64,000 bases of DNA from the NCBI RefSeq assembly GCF_000060345.1, contig NC_008571.1, positions 1,240,001 through 1,304,000 of the forward strand, given 5' to 3'. The position numbers and the translations under genes are program-made. Under the pieces are notes generated by a model that searched no databases, was not told the origin of the DNA, and saw nothing but the letters and a program-made list of their open reading frames with translations. The stretch is from Christiangramia forsetii KT0803 (GTDB lineage: Bacteria; Bacteroidota; Bacteroidia; Flavobacteriales; Flavobacteriaceae). Shown here in pieces: positions 44,138-51,682 of this stretch (position 1 is its first letter; every line of letters begins with the position of its first letter).

Positions 44138-44440
44138 ATGAAAACGAAAGTTAATGAAATATCGATAAAATATCAGGGAAATTTTAAAATCTCTCAGGCG
44201 CCTAAAATAACTTCTTCAGTAAGCGCTGCGGAACTATTATACAATGAAAGGAATAAAGATCAGATCGGTCTGCAGGAATGTTTTAAAGTAATGCTACTTA
44301 ATAACGGCAATAAAGTGAAGGGCATTTTTGAAGTTTTTACCGGTGGAATTACAGGTACTTTGGTAGATCTGCGTATCCTTTTTGCCGTGGTATTAAAGTC
44401 ATTAAGCGTAAATTTGATAATTGCACATTATGTAAAGTAA
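44138..44440 (+). pseudogene. radC: 5' part of a RadC-like (JAB domain) gene, interrupted
   Basis: From ATG 44138 the frame encodes the N-terminal half of a mobile-element RadC/JAB protein (LQECFKVMLLNNGNKVKGIFEVFTGGITGT...LIIAH). At the point where the family reads AHNHPSG the frame runs into TATGTAAAG, the end of an inserted element, and stops. The missing half (AHNHPSGTLKPSE onward) lies at 47941-48106. The gene was intact until the recombinase-trio element inserted inside the JAB metal motif. Confidence 0.85.
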
Positions 44441-44455
44441 ATTATTATGTAAAGT
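44426..44455 (+). repeat. Left terminal inverted repeat of the RIT element
   Basis: Thirty bases from CATTATGTAAAG to TTATGTAAAGT, the exact reverse complement of 47886-47915. It contains two direct copies of TTATGTAAAGT (44428 and 44445). A third, inverted copy (TTACTTTACATAA) lies near 44496-44508. Confidence 0.9.
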
Positions 44456-44587
44456 GAAGCTGCTAAACCCCCATTATTGTTAGAAAGTATTTAAAATTAC
44501 TTTACATAATAATATCTCATTTTCAGTTTAAATTCATTGTGCAATCATTTATTTAGTGAAATTATTCACATTCAAGATAATTGTATT

Positions 44588-45865
44588 ATGAACAAACAAA
44601 TCAAAGAATTCCATGAGTTAATGTCTAAAGCGGGTGATTATCTCGAGTCCGAACTATCTTATTCATTAAGTACTATAGCCAGATATAGGTGGGGCTGGAA
44701 AGAGATCAAGAATTACATGGTTTTAAACGATATTGAACGTTATGACCAAAAGGTAGAGAATTCATTACTCCAGAATAAGCTCGGTGGACGCAGTATCCCA
44801 AAACTGTCAGAGAATGAAAGATATATCTATCATGGAGCCAGGATGTTGACTGAATTCAAGAATACAGGTATTATAACCGCACCTGCTCGGAGTCAGCGCA
44901 AAGAAGACCCAATCGTTTTTGGTGGAGCAATCGGAAGAGCAATTACCGGATTTTTGGAGCATAAAAGACTAAAAGAAAGATTGACCGTATCAACTTTATA
45001 TGGTTATAGGAAAAACCTTTTCCCCTTCCTGCAATATTGCAATAAAAATAGCATTGGTTCCATGGGGGATATCGATCAAGCTTTTATCCTCGGATATCTA
45101 AATCAACTGGATTGTCGAAAAAAGACCGTGGTACAAGTTACTATTCTAGCACTCCGCAGTTTTATGAAATATGCTTATCAGCAGAAGTTGTTGGCTATTG
45201 ATTATTCCAGTAAGATACCCAGATACAGGGCTGTCGATCAACCTAAGTTACCTTCGACATATTCTAAAGAGGAAATTGAAAAGCTGATTGTATCTGTCGA
45301 TAGATCTAACCCACAGGGAAAACGCAATTATGCTATTATTCTTTTTGCAGCTAGATTGGGGCTTCGAGCATCTGATATCTCAAGATTGAAGTTCACGGAA
45401 CTACATTGGGATACCAGTACTATAGAAATAAAACAAGTCAAGACAGGGAAAGAATTGGTGCTCCCGATATTGCCTGATGTTGGTAATGCCTTGATTGATT
45501 ATCTGAAATATGGCAGACCAAAATCTGAGAGCCCGTTTGTATTCTTGATAGCAAAGGCACCTTATGCCCAATTCCATACTAGCCAAGTAGTTACCCATGT
45601 TGTGCAAAGAGCTTATAGAAAAGCAGGAATCGATATTAAAGGCAGGAAGTTTGGACCTCATTCCCTGCGCCATAGTCTGGGCTTCAGAATGCTGGAAGAA
45701 AGTACTGCCCTTCCCATTATCTCAGAAGTTTTTGGCCATAAAAGCACAGAATCCACCAGGTACTATCTCCGGATCGATCTTAAATCGATGAGGCAATGTA
45801 TGCTCGATGTACCTCCTGTACCTACCAATTTTTATGAGCAGAAAGGAGGGGTTTTTTATGAATAA
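44588..45865 (+). CDS. ritA: Tyrosine recombinase, first of trio
   Basis: A 425-residue integrase-family recombinase. I choose ATG 44588 (MNKQIKEFHELMSK). The N-terminal SAM-like DNA-binding part spans roughly residues 115-215, and the catalytic domain has Arg in GLRASDISRLK, HSLRHSLG and GHKSTESTRYY (the final Tyr as nucleophile). It ends within the next gene's start (8-nt overlap), implying coupled translation. Confidence 0.88.
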   Translation: MNKQIKEFHELMSKAGDYLESELSYSLSTIARYRWGWKEIKNYMVLNDIERYDQKVENSLLQNKLGGRSIPKLSENERYIYHGARMLTEFKNTGIITAPARSQRKEDPIVFGGAIGRAITGFLEHKRLKERLTVSTLYGYRKNLFPFLQYCNKNSIGSMGDIDQAFILGYLNQLDCRKKTVVQVTILALRSFMKYAYQQKLLAIDYSSKIPRYRAVDQPKLPSTYSKEEIEKLIVSVDRSNPQGKRNYAIILFAARLGLRASDISRLKFTELHWDTSTIEIKQVKTGKELVLPILPDVGNALIDYLKYGRPKSESPFVFLIAKAPYAQFHTSQVVTHVVQRAYRKAGIDIKGRKFGPHSLRHSLGFRMLEESTALPIISEVFGHKSTESTRYYLRIDLKSMRQCMLDVPPVPTNFYEQKGGVFYE

Positions 45866-46826
45866 GCTATACAATAGTAAATATGGCCCTTATATAGGAC
45901 AGTACATCGATCTGAAGAGAAAACTAGGGTTTAAGTATACAACAGGTGAATTCATTTTATCCAAAATCGATACTTTGGCCGACCAAAGGGAGGAAACCAC
46001 ATCGGGAATCACAAAAGATTTTACAAGGTTATGGAGTGAAAGGCGCCCCAACGAATCCGAGTTTTATCGCTATACAAGAATAAGCCATCTTGTACAGTTC
46101 TCCTCTTACCTATGTGATCTGGGAATACCATCATATGTTCCTAGATTACCGCGCTTCCCAAAAAATACATTTATCCCCTACATCTATTCGCAGAAAGAGA
46201 TTCATCTACTGTTCAAGGTCTGTGATGAATTAAGAATAGGCATGCTAAATAAGAATTCCTGTATGATTTGTATGCCCACGCTGATTAGGCTACTTTACTG
46301 TACTGGAATCCGTATGGGAGAGGCCATTGCTCTAAAAGATGAAGATGTCAATCTGGAAGAAGGTTATTTATTGGTGAGGGATTCTAAGAACGGAAAACAA
46401 AGGATCATACCTATCTCACAATCCCTGGTATCTGTTTGCCGGGAATATCTAGAATATAGGAATCTACTTCCTTCTAGAAAAACAAGTTCCGGCTACTTCT
46501 TTGTCAAGGTCAATGGGCACAAGTGTGGTCAATCCGTAAGGGCATGGTTCAAAAAATGTCTTGACAGAGCAGGGATACCGGGCAGCGCACGCCTACATGA
46601 TCTCAGGCACACCTTCGCCGTCACCTCGCTTGCTCAAATGGCAGAATCGGGTATCGATCTTTATGCCTCACTGCCGATACTCTCGAACTATCTGGGACAC
46701 CAGTCCATCGGTGCGACCAACCATTATGTTAGATTAACCAGTAATATGTATCCAAACCTGATCAATGATATAGATGCAATATGTTTGGACGTATTCCCTA
46801 AATTCAAGAATTATGAAGCCAACTGA
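45858..46826 (+). CDS. ritB: Tyrosine recombinase, second of trio
   Basis: A 322-residue recombinase starting MNKLYNSKYGPYIG. A strong Shine-Dalgarno-like AAAGGAGGGG just upstream is unusual for this genome and fixes the start. Catalytic blocks: CTGIRMGEAIAL (Arg), HDLRHTFAV, and LGHQSIGATNHYV with the nucleophile Tyr. It overlaps the first gene by 8 nt and the third by 14 nt. Confidence 0.88.
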   Translation: MNKLYNSKYGPYIGQYIDLKRKLGFKYTTGEFILSKIDTLADQREETTSGITKDFTRLWSERRPNESEFYRYTRISHLVQFSSYLCDLGIPSYVPRLPRFPKNTFIPYIYSQKEIHLLFKVCDELRIGMLNKNSCMICMPTLIRLLYCTGIRMGEAIALKDEDVNLEEGYLLVRDSKNGKQRIIPISQSLVSVCREYLEYRNLLPSRKTSSGYFFVKVNGHKCGQSVRAWFKKCLDRAGIPGSARLHDLRHTFAVTSLAQMAESGIDLYASLPILSNYLGHQSIGATNHYVRLTSNMYPNLINDIDAICLDVFPKFKNYEAN

Positions 46827-47826
46827 TTTTTCAAAGTATATATCCGATTTTATTATAAGGTATCTTCCTGACGAAAGAGGTGCAAGTGTTAATACCATTA
46901 CTGCTTACAGGGATACATTCGTCTTGCTGCTAGATTTTATTGAAAAAGAGAAGCTCTTGAAGGTAGAAAAACTGACCCTTGCAAAGATCAAAAAGGAAAC
47001 GATCATAGAATTCCTTGATTGGATACAAAAAGAACGGAAATGTAGCGATTCGACTCGAAATATGCGTTTGGCAGCGATCCATTCCTTTTATAGATACTTG
47101 CAGTACGAAAACCTGGACAATCTCCACGAATGCCAAAAGGTTCTGTCCATCAGGTCCAAGAAAACCCGAAAGGAAAGCATAACCTATCTTTCAATCGAAG
47201 GGATAAGGTTACTTCTGCAACAGCCCGATACAACAACCACTAGAGGAAGGCGTGATCTGGCTTTGCTGTCCCTGACCTATGATACCGGTGCGAGAGTTCA
47301 GGAAATCATAGATCTGACGCCTTCTAGGTTAAGACTGGGAAAGCCTCCTGTAATCAAGATCATCGGTAAGGGGAACCGGGTACGGCTTGTTCCAATGTTA
47401 GACGCGCAGATCATACACCTTAAAAATTATATGGAAGAACATCGATTGGACCAGCCCACCGCCAATATACATCCTCTTTTCTTTAATAGCAGAAAGGAAA
47501 AATTTACGCGTGCCGGAATCAACCATATCCTCCATAAATATATGGATATGGCCAGAAAAGCAGACAACACATTGATCCCCGACAAGGCTAGTTGCCATTC
47601 TTTTAGACATTCCAAGGCCATGCACTTGTTGCAGGCTGGTGTGAATCTCGTATATATCCGAGATATTTTGGGGCATGTATCCGTTCAGACCACAGAGATT
47701 TATGCCAGGGCCGATTCCAGACAAAAGCGCAAAGCCTTGGAAAATGCATACGTGGATATCAATCCAGATGAGGAACCTGTATGGACAAAAAATGAGAATT
47801 TGATTAGTTGGCTGAAAAGATTCTAA
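46813..47826 (+). CDS. ritC: Tyrosine recombinase, third of trio
   Basis: A 337-residue recombinase starting MKPTDFSKYISDF. The core-binding domain (residues about 10-100) is followed by a catalytic domain with TGARVQEIIDL (Arg), HSFRHSKAMHL and LGHVSVQTTEIYARAD (His and Tyr). It is the most XerD-like of the three. Its start lies inside the second gene (14-nt overlap) and it stops about 60 nt before the right-end repeats. Confidence 0.88.
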   Translation: MKPTDFSKYISDFIIRYLPDERGASVNTITAYRDTFVLLLDFIEKEKLLKVEKLTLAKIKKETIIEFLDWIQKERKCSDSTRNMRLAAIHSFYRYLQYENLDNLHECQKVLSIRSKKTRKESITYLSIEGIRLLLQQPDTTTTRGRRDLALLSLTYDTGARVQEIIDLTPSRLRLGKPPVIKIIGKGNRVRLVPMLDAQIIHLKNYMEEHRLDQPTANIHPLFFNSRKEKFTRAGINHILHKYMDMARKADNTLIPDKASCHSFRHSKAMHLLQAGVNLVYIRDILGHVSVQTTEIYARADSRQKRKALENAYVDINPDEEPVWTKNENLISWLKRF

Positions 47827-47885
47827 TATTATTATGTAAAGTAATTTTATAAATACTTCAATATTTATGGGGTACTCAAAGGATT

Positions 47886-47915
47886 ACTTTACATAATAAT
47901 TTACTTTACATAATG
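47886..47915 (-). repeat. Right terminal inverted repeat of the RIT element
   Basis: Exact 30-base reverse complement of 44426-44455. The inner 22-bp copy begins at about 47829 and matches 44490-44511 inverted. Just outside, at 47920-47939, an almost perfect dyad TTATGTAAAG-CTTTGCATAA adds one more copy of the core sequence before radC resumes. Confidence 0.9.
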
Positions 47916-47940
47916 AGCATTATGTAAAGCTTTGCATAAA

Positions 47941-48106
47941 GCGCATAATCATCCGTCGGGAACTTTAAAGCCCAGCGAAACAGATAAACGCCTGACTGAA
48001 AAAATTAGGAAAGCGGGAGAACTTTTAGATATTAAAATCCTGGACCATTTAATCCTGACCCCCGATGGTGATTATTTTAGTTTCGCAGATAGTGGAATCC
48101 TTTAAA
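47941..48106 (+). pseudogene. radC: 3' part of the interrupted RadC-like gene
   Basis: The frame from GCGCATAATCATCCG reads AHNHPSGTLKPSETDKRL, continuing the JAB metal motif HNHPSG, and ends ...DHLILTPDGDYFSFADSGIL with a TAA at 48104-48106. Joined to 44138-44425 it restores a normal RadC-like protein of roughly 150 residues, showing that the RIT element sits inside the gene. Confidence 0.85.
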
Positions 48107-48116
48107 CCAAAAAGTT

Positions 48117-48311
48117 ATGATATATCTAAATTATTCAAACTTAAATAAGGAAGCACAGAAACGACTTCTGAAAAATTCCAAAAGGGATGTAGAACTAAAT
48201 CTGGTGATGATATTAGAAGATATGCAAAAGAACATGGTTTCAATTTTAAACGGCTTATCGAAGAGGAAGCGATACGAAATATGTATAATAACACCTATGT
48301 TTTTAATATCT
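48117..48311 (+). pseudogene. Small mobile-element protein gene, frameshifted
   Basis: It starts MIYLNYSNLNKEAQKRLLKNSKRDVEL, then the homologous continuation KSGDDIRRYAKEHGFNFKRL...NTYVFNI lies in another frame and ends at TGA near 48309-48311. Intact proteins of this pattern (about 65 residues) are common beside radC in Flavobacteriaceae mobile DNA. A single-base change near 48203 explains the break; the out-of-frame extension to 48416 is probably meaningless. Confidence 0.65.
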
Positions 48312-48333
48312 GAATTCGACCAAATAGAATTAC

Positions 48334-48366
48334 AAACATCTCTGAAATACCAGAGATGTTTTTTTT
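48334..48366 (+). terminator. Rho-independent terminator
   Basis: AAACATCTCTG (48334-48344) pairs with CAGAGATGTTT (48351-48361) across a 6-nt loop, followed by a T-run to 48366. It ends the radC/small-ORF unit. Confidence 0.85.
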
Positions 48367-48552
48367 ATGCTTTGAAAATTTCATTTAGTAAAAAAACCTT
48401 ATCTTTAAAAGGCTGATCTTCAGCATTTATTTTTACGGATAGTGAGCCTATTATTTTGACTTTCGCTGCTTACTATATCCATCAATTTATTTCACAAGGA
48501 ATCTTGAATTCTAAGAAAATGGAAATTGGCGTTTAGCCTGTATTGTATGAAT

Positions 48553-48577
48553 TTTTTGTCCGCCTGGCGGACAAAAA
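48553..48577. other. 25-bp perfect palindrome, candidate oriT element
   Basis: TTTTTGTCCGCC-T-GGCGGACAAAAA is a perfect 12-bp inverted repeat around one base. It is followed by a G-run and ATAGCAAG (about 48584-48591), and the mobilisation gene bfmA begins 170 nt further on. Palindromes next to a nic-like motif and ahead of mobilisation genes are typical of transfer origins. A factor-independent terminator is an alternative. Confidence 0.45.
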
Positions 48578-48747
48578 GGGGGAATAGCAAGAGGATAACA
48601 CGCAGAGCGATGTTATAAATCCACAAAAACCATATAACTATTGATGTTCAATTAATTAAAGTTATTTTTTTTGACGCAAATCGACTGGGAACCCACCCCA
48701 GTAAAACGTTAATATTTTGCGGCAAAAACTTGAAAATCTTTTCAATT

Positions 48748-48977
48748 ATGGACAATTTTGCAACTATCCGCATCAAGAAAAAAACTGCACGTCGATTTCG
48801 TGAATATTCAAAATTTGTAGCTAAATCACATACAGAATCTGTAGATGTGATTTTAGCTTTTTTTTGAAAAAAACCAAATTTCTCCACACGAAGATCTAGG
48901 ACCTAAATTTGAAAGTCTGGAAAAGATTATTTCAAAAGGAATAAATTCTATAATAGCAATCATTAAGAATATAGAAA
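48748..48977 (+). pseudogene. BfmA/BtgA-family mobilisation protein remnant
   Basis: It begins MDNFATIRIKKKTARRFREYSK and continues VAKSHTESVDVILAFF, the conserved start of BfmA/BtgA mobilisation accessory proteins. A run of eight T then shifts the frame to a TGA; removing one T restores EKNQISPHEDLG...SIIAIIKNIES. After that the gene is cut by the IS3-type fragment. It is therefore doubly broken. No relaxase gene is in the window. Confidence 0.75.
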
Positions 48978-49147
48978 GCAGCTGTGCTGATGCCATATTC
49001 ACGGCTGATCTCAGCAGCAGTTTTACCATTATCGCATTCTTTAAGGATCTTAGAGATCTTCTGAGGGGAAAATTTACTTTTTTTCATACTGTTTAAAATT
49101 AAGAATTATTCTACTTTTAAACAGTTCGGTTTTAAGGGAAGCTTACA
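48978..49147 (-). mobile_element. IS3-family insertion sequence, 5' end fragment
   Basis: On the minus strand an ATG at 49087 opens MKKSKFSPQKISKILKE and CDNGKTAAEISREYG, the helix-turn-helix start of an IS3-type OrfA, which breaks off after about 36 residues where bfmA sequence begins. The outer end (49147 inward) reads TGTAAGCTTCCCTT, a plausible IS terminal repeat. The other end and orfB are missing. Confidence 0.7.
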
Positions 49148-49661
49148 CATTCATTGGTATCCTATAATTTCTCCATCTAATTATGGAATAACAATTTAAA
49201 CAGCTGCCAAAAAAGGTATGGAAGAAAAGGTATAATTTTAGAAACCACGAAAGAAAAAAGGTTAAGCCGATAAAGGCGCCTTCTTATTCCCACACAACCT
49301 ATGAACTATATTCTTTGCTCGCTATAACAAAAAAATAGCTTCATACGGTCTCTACCCGTAAATTTGAACGGAGGAGCCAATTACGTATTTCAAACGGTAG
49401 CTAAACTTTCTAACAATTTACATTTTAAGTTAAAATCCGGGAGGTCTAACACTGTAGTGAAACGACAGAGTCTCTAATTATTCCTGAGTTCGCCAGACAT
49501 TTATTACACACTTCTTTATGTATTTAAGAATTATCTTTACTCAATAATATAGATTTAATTAAAAAAAATCTACTAAATCCATGATTTTATAACTCTATTC
49601 CATAAAATTACAACTTTTTTTATATTTTATTTTTTTATATTTGCTTGGTACTATCATAAAA
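49148..49661. other. Non-coding stretch between the IS fragment and the copper module
   Basis: No gene is supported. The last part holds a perfect -7 box TATATTTG (49636-49643) for the HYC_CC_PP gene. The rest shows no convincing repeat, tRNA or reading frame. Confidence 0.4.
49636..49643 (+). promoter_or_regulatory. Bacteroidota -7 box (TATATTTG)
   Basis: Exact TAnnTTTG match 18 nt upstream of the ATG at 49662; the upstream flank is AT-rich without an obvious TTG -33 element. It probably starts the copper-module transcript. Confidence 0.55.
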
Positions 49662-50060
49662 ATGAAAAATTCTTTTAGAAATAGCCTGCTTCATTTGATA
49701 TCTTTTTTGATGTTGATGTCCACTGTTTCTTTTACCATAAGCAAGCATTTTTGTGGGGACTATTTGGTGGATACCGCCATTAATTTAAAGGCAAAAACCT
49801 GTGGCATGGAAAAGGCTTCTTCCGAAGGCTTAGTGCAGGGCGATTGCTGTTCCACTACAAAAACTACCGTAGAGGGGCAAAAAGACTTTAAAAATATTCA
49901 GCTAAATCATGACTCAATCGATCAGCTGTTTATCACTATTGCATATTCTTTTTTAATCCCGCATTATTTTACACCTGAAAAGCCGGCTCCTTTTGATGAT
50001 TACGCTCCGCCTTTAATTGTTAAGGATATTTCGGTACTATACGCTACATTTCTTATTTGA
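49662..50060 (+). CDS. HYC_CC_PP-family exported protein
   Basis: A 132-residue protein starting MKNSFRNSLLHLISFLML. The family's three hallmarks are all there in order: KHFCGDYL (HYC-like), GDCCS (CC) and YAPP (PP). The first helix is a signal peptide or anchor, and the conserved Cys, His and acidic residues suggest periplasmic metal binding. The family recurs beside copper and TonB-linked genes in Bacteroidota. I prefer ATG 49662 over an upstream TTG because the -7 box overlaps the latter. Confidence 0.85.
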   Translation: MKNSFRNSLLHLISFLMLMSTVSFTISKHFCGDYLVDTAINLKAKTCGMEKASSEGLVQGDCCSTTKTTVEGQKDFKNIQLNHDSIDQLFITIAYSFLIPHYFTPEKPAPFDDYAPPLIVKDISVLYATFLI

Positions 50061-50082
50061 GATTTATTCTGAGGGAACATTA

Positions 50083-50109
50083 GTCCTGAAACCCTAAGGT
50101 TTTCAGGAC
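50083..50109 (+). terminator. Hairpin after the HYC_CC_PP gene
   Basis: GTCCTGAAA (50083-50091) pairs perfectly with TTTCAGGAC (50101-50109), loop 9 nt. There is no T-run right after it, so it may be a partial terminator or the start of a structured leader for the next gene. Confidence 0.5.
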
Positions 50110-50205
50110 GCCTTCAATTGTTCTGTGCAACTGTTTTTTCGTGTGTCCGGGCGGCAGTAACTTGCCGTAGTCAATAATAGGTTCCCTGTCAAAACAGCAA
50201 TGTTT

Positions 50206-50235
50206 CCTTCTTCATCTTTAGAAGGGGGCTTTTTT
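50206..50235 (+). terminator. Terminator-like hairpin in the leader of the DUF3347 gene
   Basis: CCTTCT (50206-50211) pairs with AGAAGG (50220-50225), then GGGC and a run of six T. It lies 45 nt before the DUF3347 start, a place where an attenuator would sit. Confidence 0.5.
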
Positions 50236-50279
50236 CAATATTTACAATCATATTAAGAACGTACTTAAATTTATTTAAA

Positions 50280-50888
50280 ATGAGTAAACCAAGGTTTAAA
50301 ATCAGCATTTTGGCAACATTAATGGCCATCATTGTAATATCCTGTAAAGAAAACAGTAGGGATCAAAACCTATTAAGTGAAAACAGGGAACAGGGTCTGG
50401 TGCAGAATGGAGATACTTTTGAATTAGATTTTAAGGGAAAAAAAATAGGTGAATCCCAGTCTGAAAGCATATCAGTAATCATAGACAACTACCTGCAGAT
50501 AAAAAATGCTCTAGTAGCAGATGACCAGGAAGCAGCCGCTAGTGCCGGAGGTAAATTGGCCGGTGAATTTGAGGATTTTGACAAGAGCAATTATTCTTCA
50601 GAGGAACAGCAGGAGTTAAAAGACATCATTGAAGATGCAAAGGAGCATGCAGAACTTATTTCTGCGAGCGCCATTGACCAACAGCGTGAACATTTTGAAA
50701 TTTTGAGCAAGGATGTTCTAGGTATGATCGTTATAACAGGAACCGATAAAAAACTCTACCAGGATTTTTGTCCAATGTACAACAATAATAAAGGGGCAGC
50801 GTGGTTAAGTTCAACAGAGGAAATCAAGAATCCGTATTTCGGAAAAAGAATGCTGAAATGTGGTTCTATCTATAGAGAAATTAATTAA
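50280..50888 (+). CDS. DUF3347 lipoprotein (copy 1)
   Basis: A 202-residue lipoprotein (VISC, C22). The DUF3347 region starts IIDNYLQIKNALVADDQE and ends KLYQDFCPMYNNNKGAAWLSSTEEIKNPYFGKRMLKCG. The FCPM...NPYFG...M..CG set of Cys and Met residues resembles copper-binding segments of CusB-associated domains. Its central 100 residues are nearly identical to the copy at 55999. Periplasmic copper binding is inferred from context. Confidence 0.85.
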   Translation: MSKPRFKISILATLMAIIVISCKENSRDQNLLSENREQGLVQNGDTFELDFKGKKIGESQSESISVIIDNYLQIKNALVADDQEAAASAGGKLAGEFEDFDKSNYSSEEQQELKDIIEDAKEHAELISASAIDQQREHFEILSKDVLGMIVITGTDKKLYQDFCPMYNNNKGAAWLSSTEEIKNPYFGKRMLKCGSIYREIN

Positions 50889-51087
50889 AGGAAAAAAATA
50901 CAACCACTTTGCAGTGATCCTTTTATCCACTTTTGCAGCTCTACAATTTATTCCTTAACCTAAAAAAATATAAATGATTACCCTTGGCAGATTTTACAGC
51001 TATATATTAAAAAAATCACAGGGATTAATGAAGAATAATACTTCATTCTTCTGCCAGCCGTATCAAAACTAAATAAAAAAAATAAAA

Positions 51088-51663
51088 ATGAAAACACTAT
51101 TAATTACTGTATTTATAGGTGTACTGGCCTATTCCGGTTTCGCACAGGAGCATAAACATGGAACACATGATATAGTCAAAAGTGAGGCTATAGATAAAAA
51201 TAAAAAAGTAATGAGCCCTCATAAAAGTGCTATGGCGATGGTAGGGGAGGCCCATGTACATATAGATTATTCTTCCCCAAGGGTTCGTAACAGGATTGTT
51301 TTTGGAGGTTTGGTGGGGTACAATACTGTGTGGCAATCTGGAGCTCATAATGTTACCTGGCTAGAAACTAATAAAGACCTTATGCTTGGAGAAAAACTCT
51401 TACCAGCGGGTAAATATGCGTTTTTTACAATCCCTGGAAAAAATGTCTGGAAAGTAATGTTTAACAGTCACTGGGACCAGCATGGAAAAGATGAATACGA
51501 TCCTATGAAGAATATTATAACTGTAGAAGTAAAGCCTGAAAAACTTGAAAATATTCAAGAAGAACTGGACTATACTATAAGTAAAACAGGTGAGGATATT
51601 GGTGAGATTTCCCTGGCCTGGGAGAGGGTGCTTTTAAAACTTCCTTTCCAGGTGGAAGACTAA
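51088..51663 (+). CDS. DUF2911-family exported protein
   Basis: A 191-residue protein with a signal peptide (LLITVFIGVLAYSGFAQ) and a His-rich mature start (EHKHGTHD). The DUF2911 core is clear: MVGEAHVHIDYSSPRVRNR, GVLWQSGAH-like NTVWQSGAHNVTW and LPAGKYAFFTIPG. The fold is beta-sandwich-like and the function unknown. Lies between DUF3347 and the HMA-AraC regulator, 19 nt ahead of the latter. Confidence 0.85.
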   Translation: MKTLLITVFIGVLAYSGFAQEHKHGTHDIVKSEAIDKNKKVMSPHKSAMAMVGEAHVHIDYSSPRVRNRIVFGGLVGYNTVWQSGAHNVTWLETNKDLMLGEKLLPAGKYAFFTIPGKNVWKVMFNSHWDQHGKDEYDPMKNIITVEVKPEKLENIQEELDYTISKTGEDIGEISLAWERVLLKLPFQVED

Positions 51664-51682
51664 GAATAAAAACAACAAAATT

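Larger units (their letters stand above)
44426..47915 (+). mobile_element. RIT (recombinase-in-trio) element
   Basis: Three overlapping tyrosine recombinase genes on one strand, enclosed by a 30-bp perfect terminal inverted repeat (44426-44455 and 47886-47915), about 3.5 kb in all. A second, internal pair of inverted repeats of 22 bp lies at each end. This gene order, overlap and size fit the RIT class. The insertion splits a RadC-like gene. All three recombinases keep their catalytic residues by eye, so the element may still be active. Confidence 0.85.

Noticed and set aside
44426-47940. Interpreting the TTATGTAAAGT repeats as a CRISPR or iteron array
   Set aside because: Copies occur only at the two ends in mirrored order around three recombinase genes, with no regular spacers.
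48648-48887. Minus-strand frame of 79 codons in the bfmA region
   Set aside because: The + strand encodes a recognisable BfmA start here, so this is its shadow.
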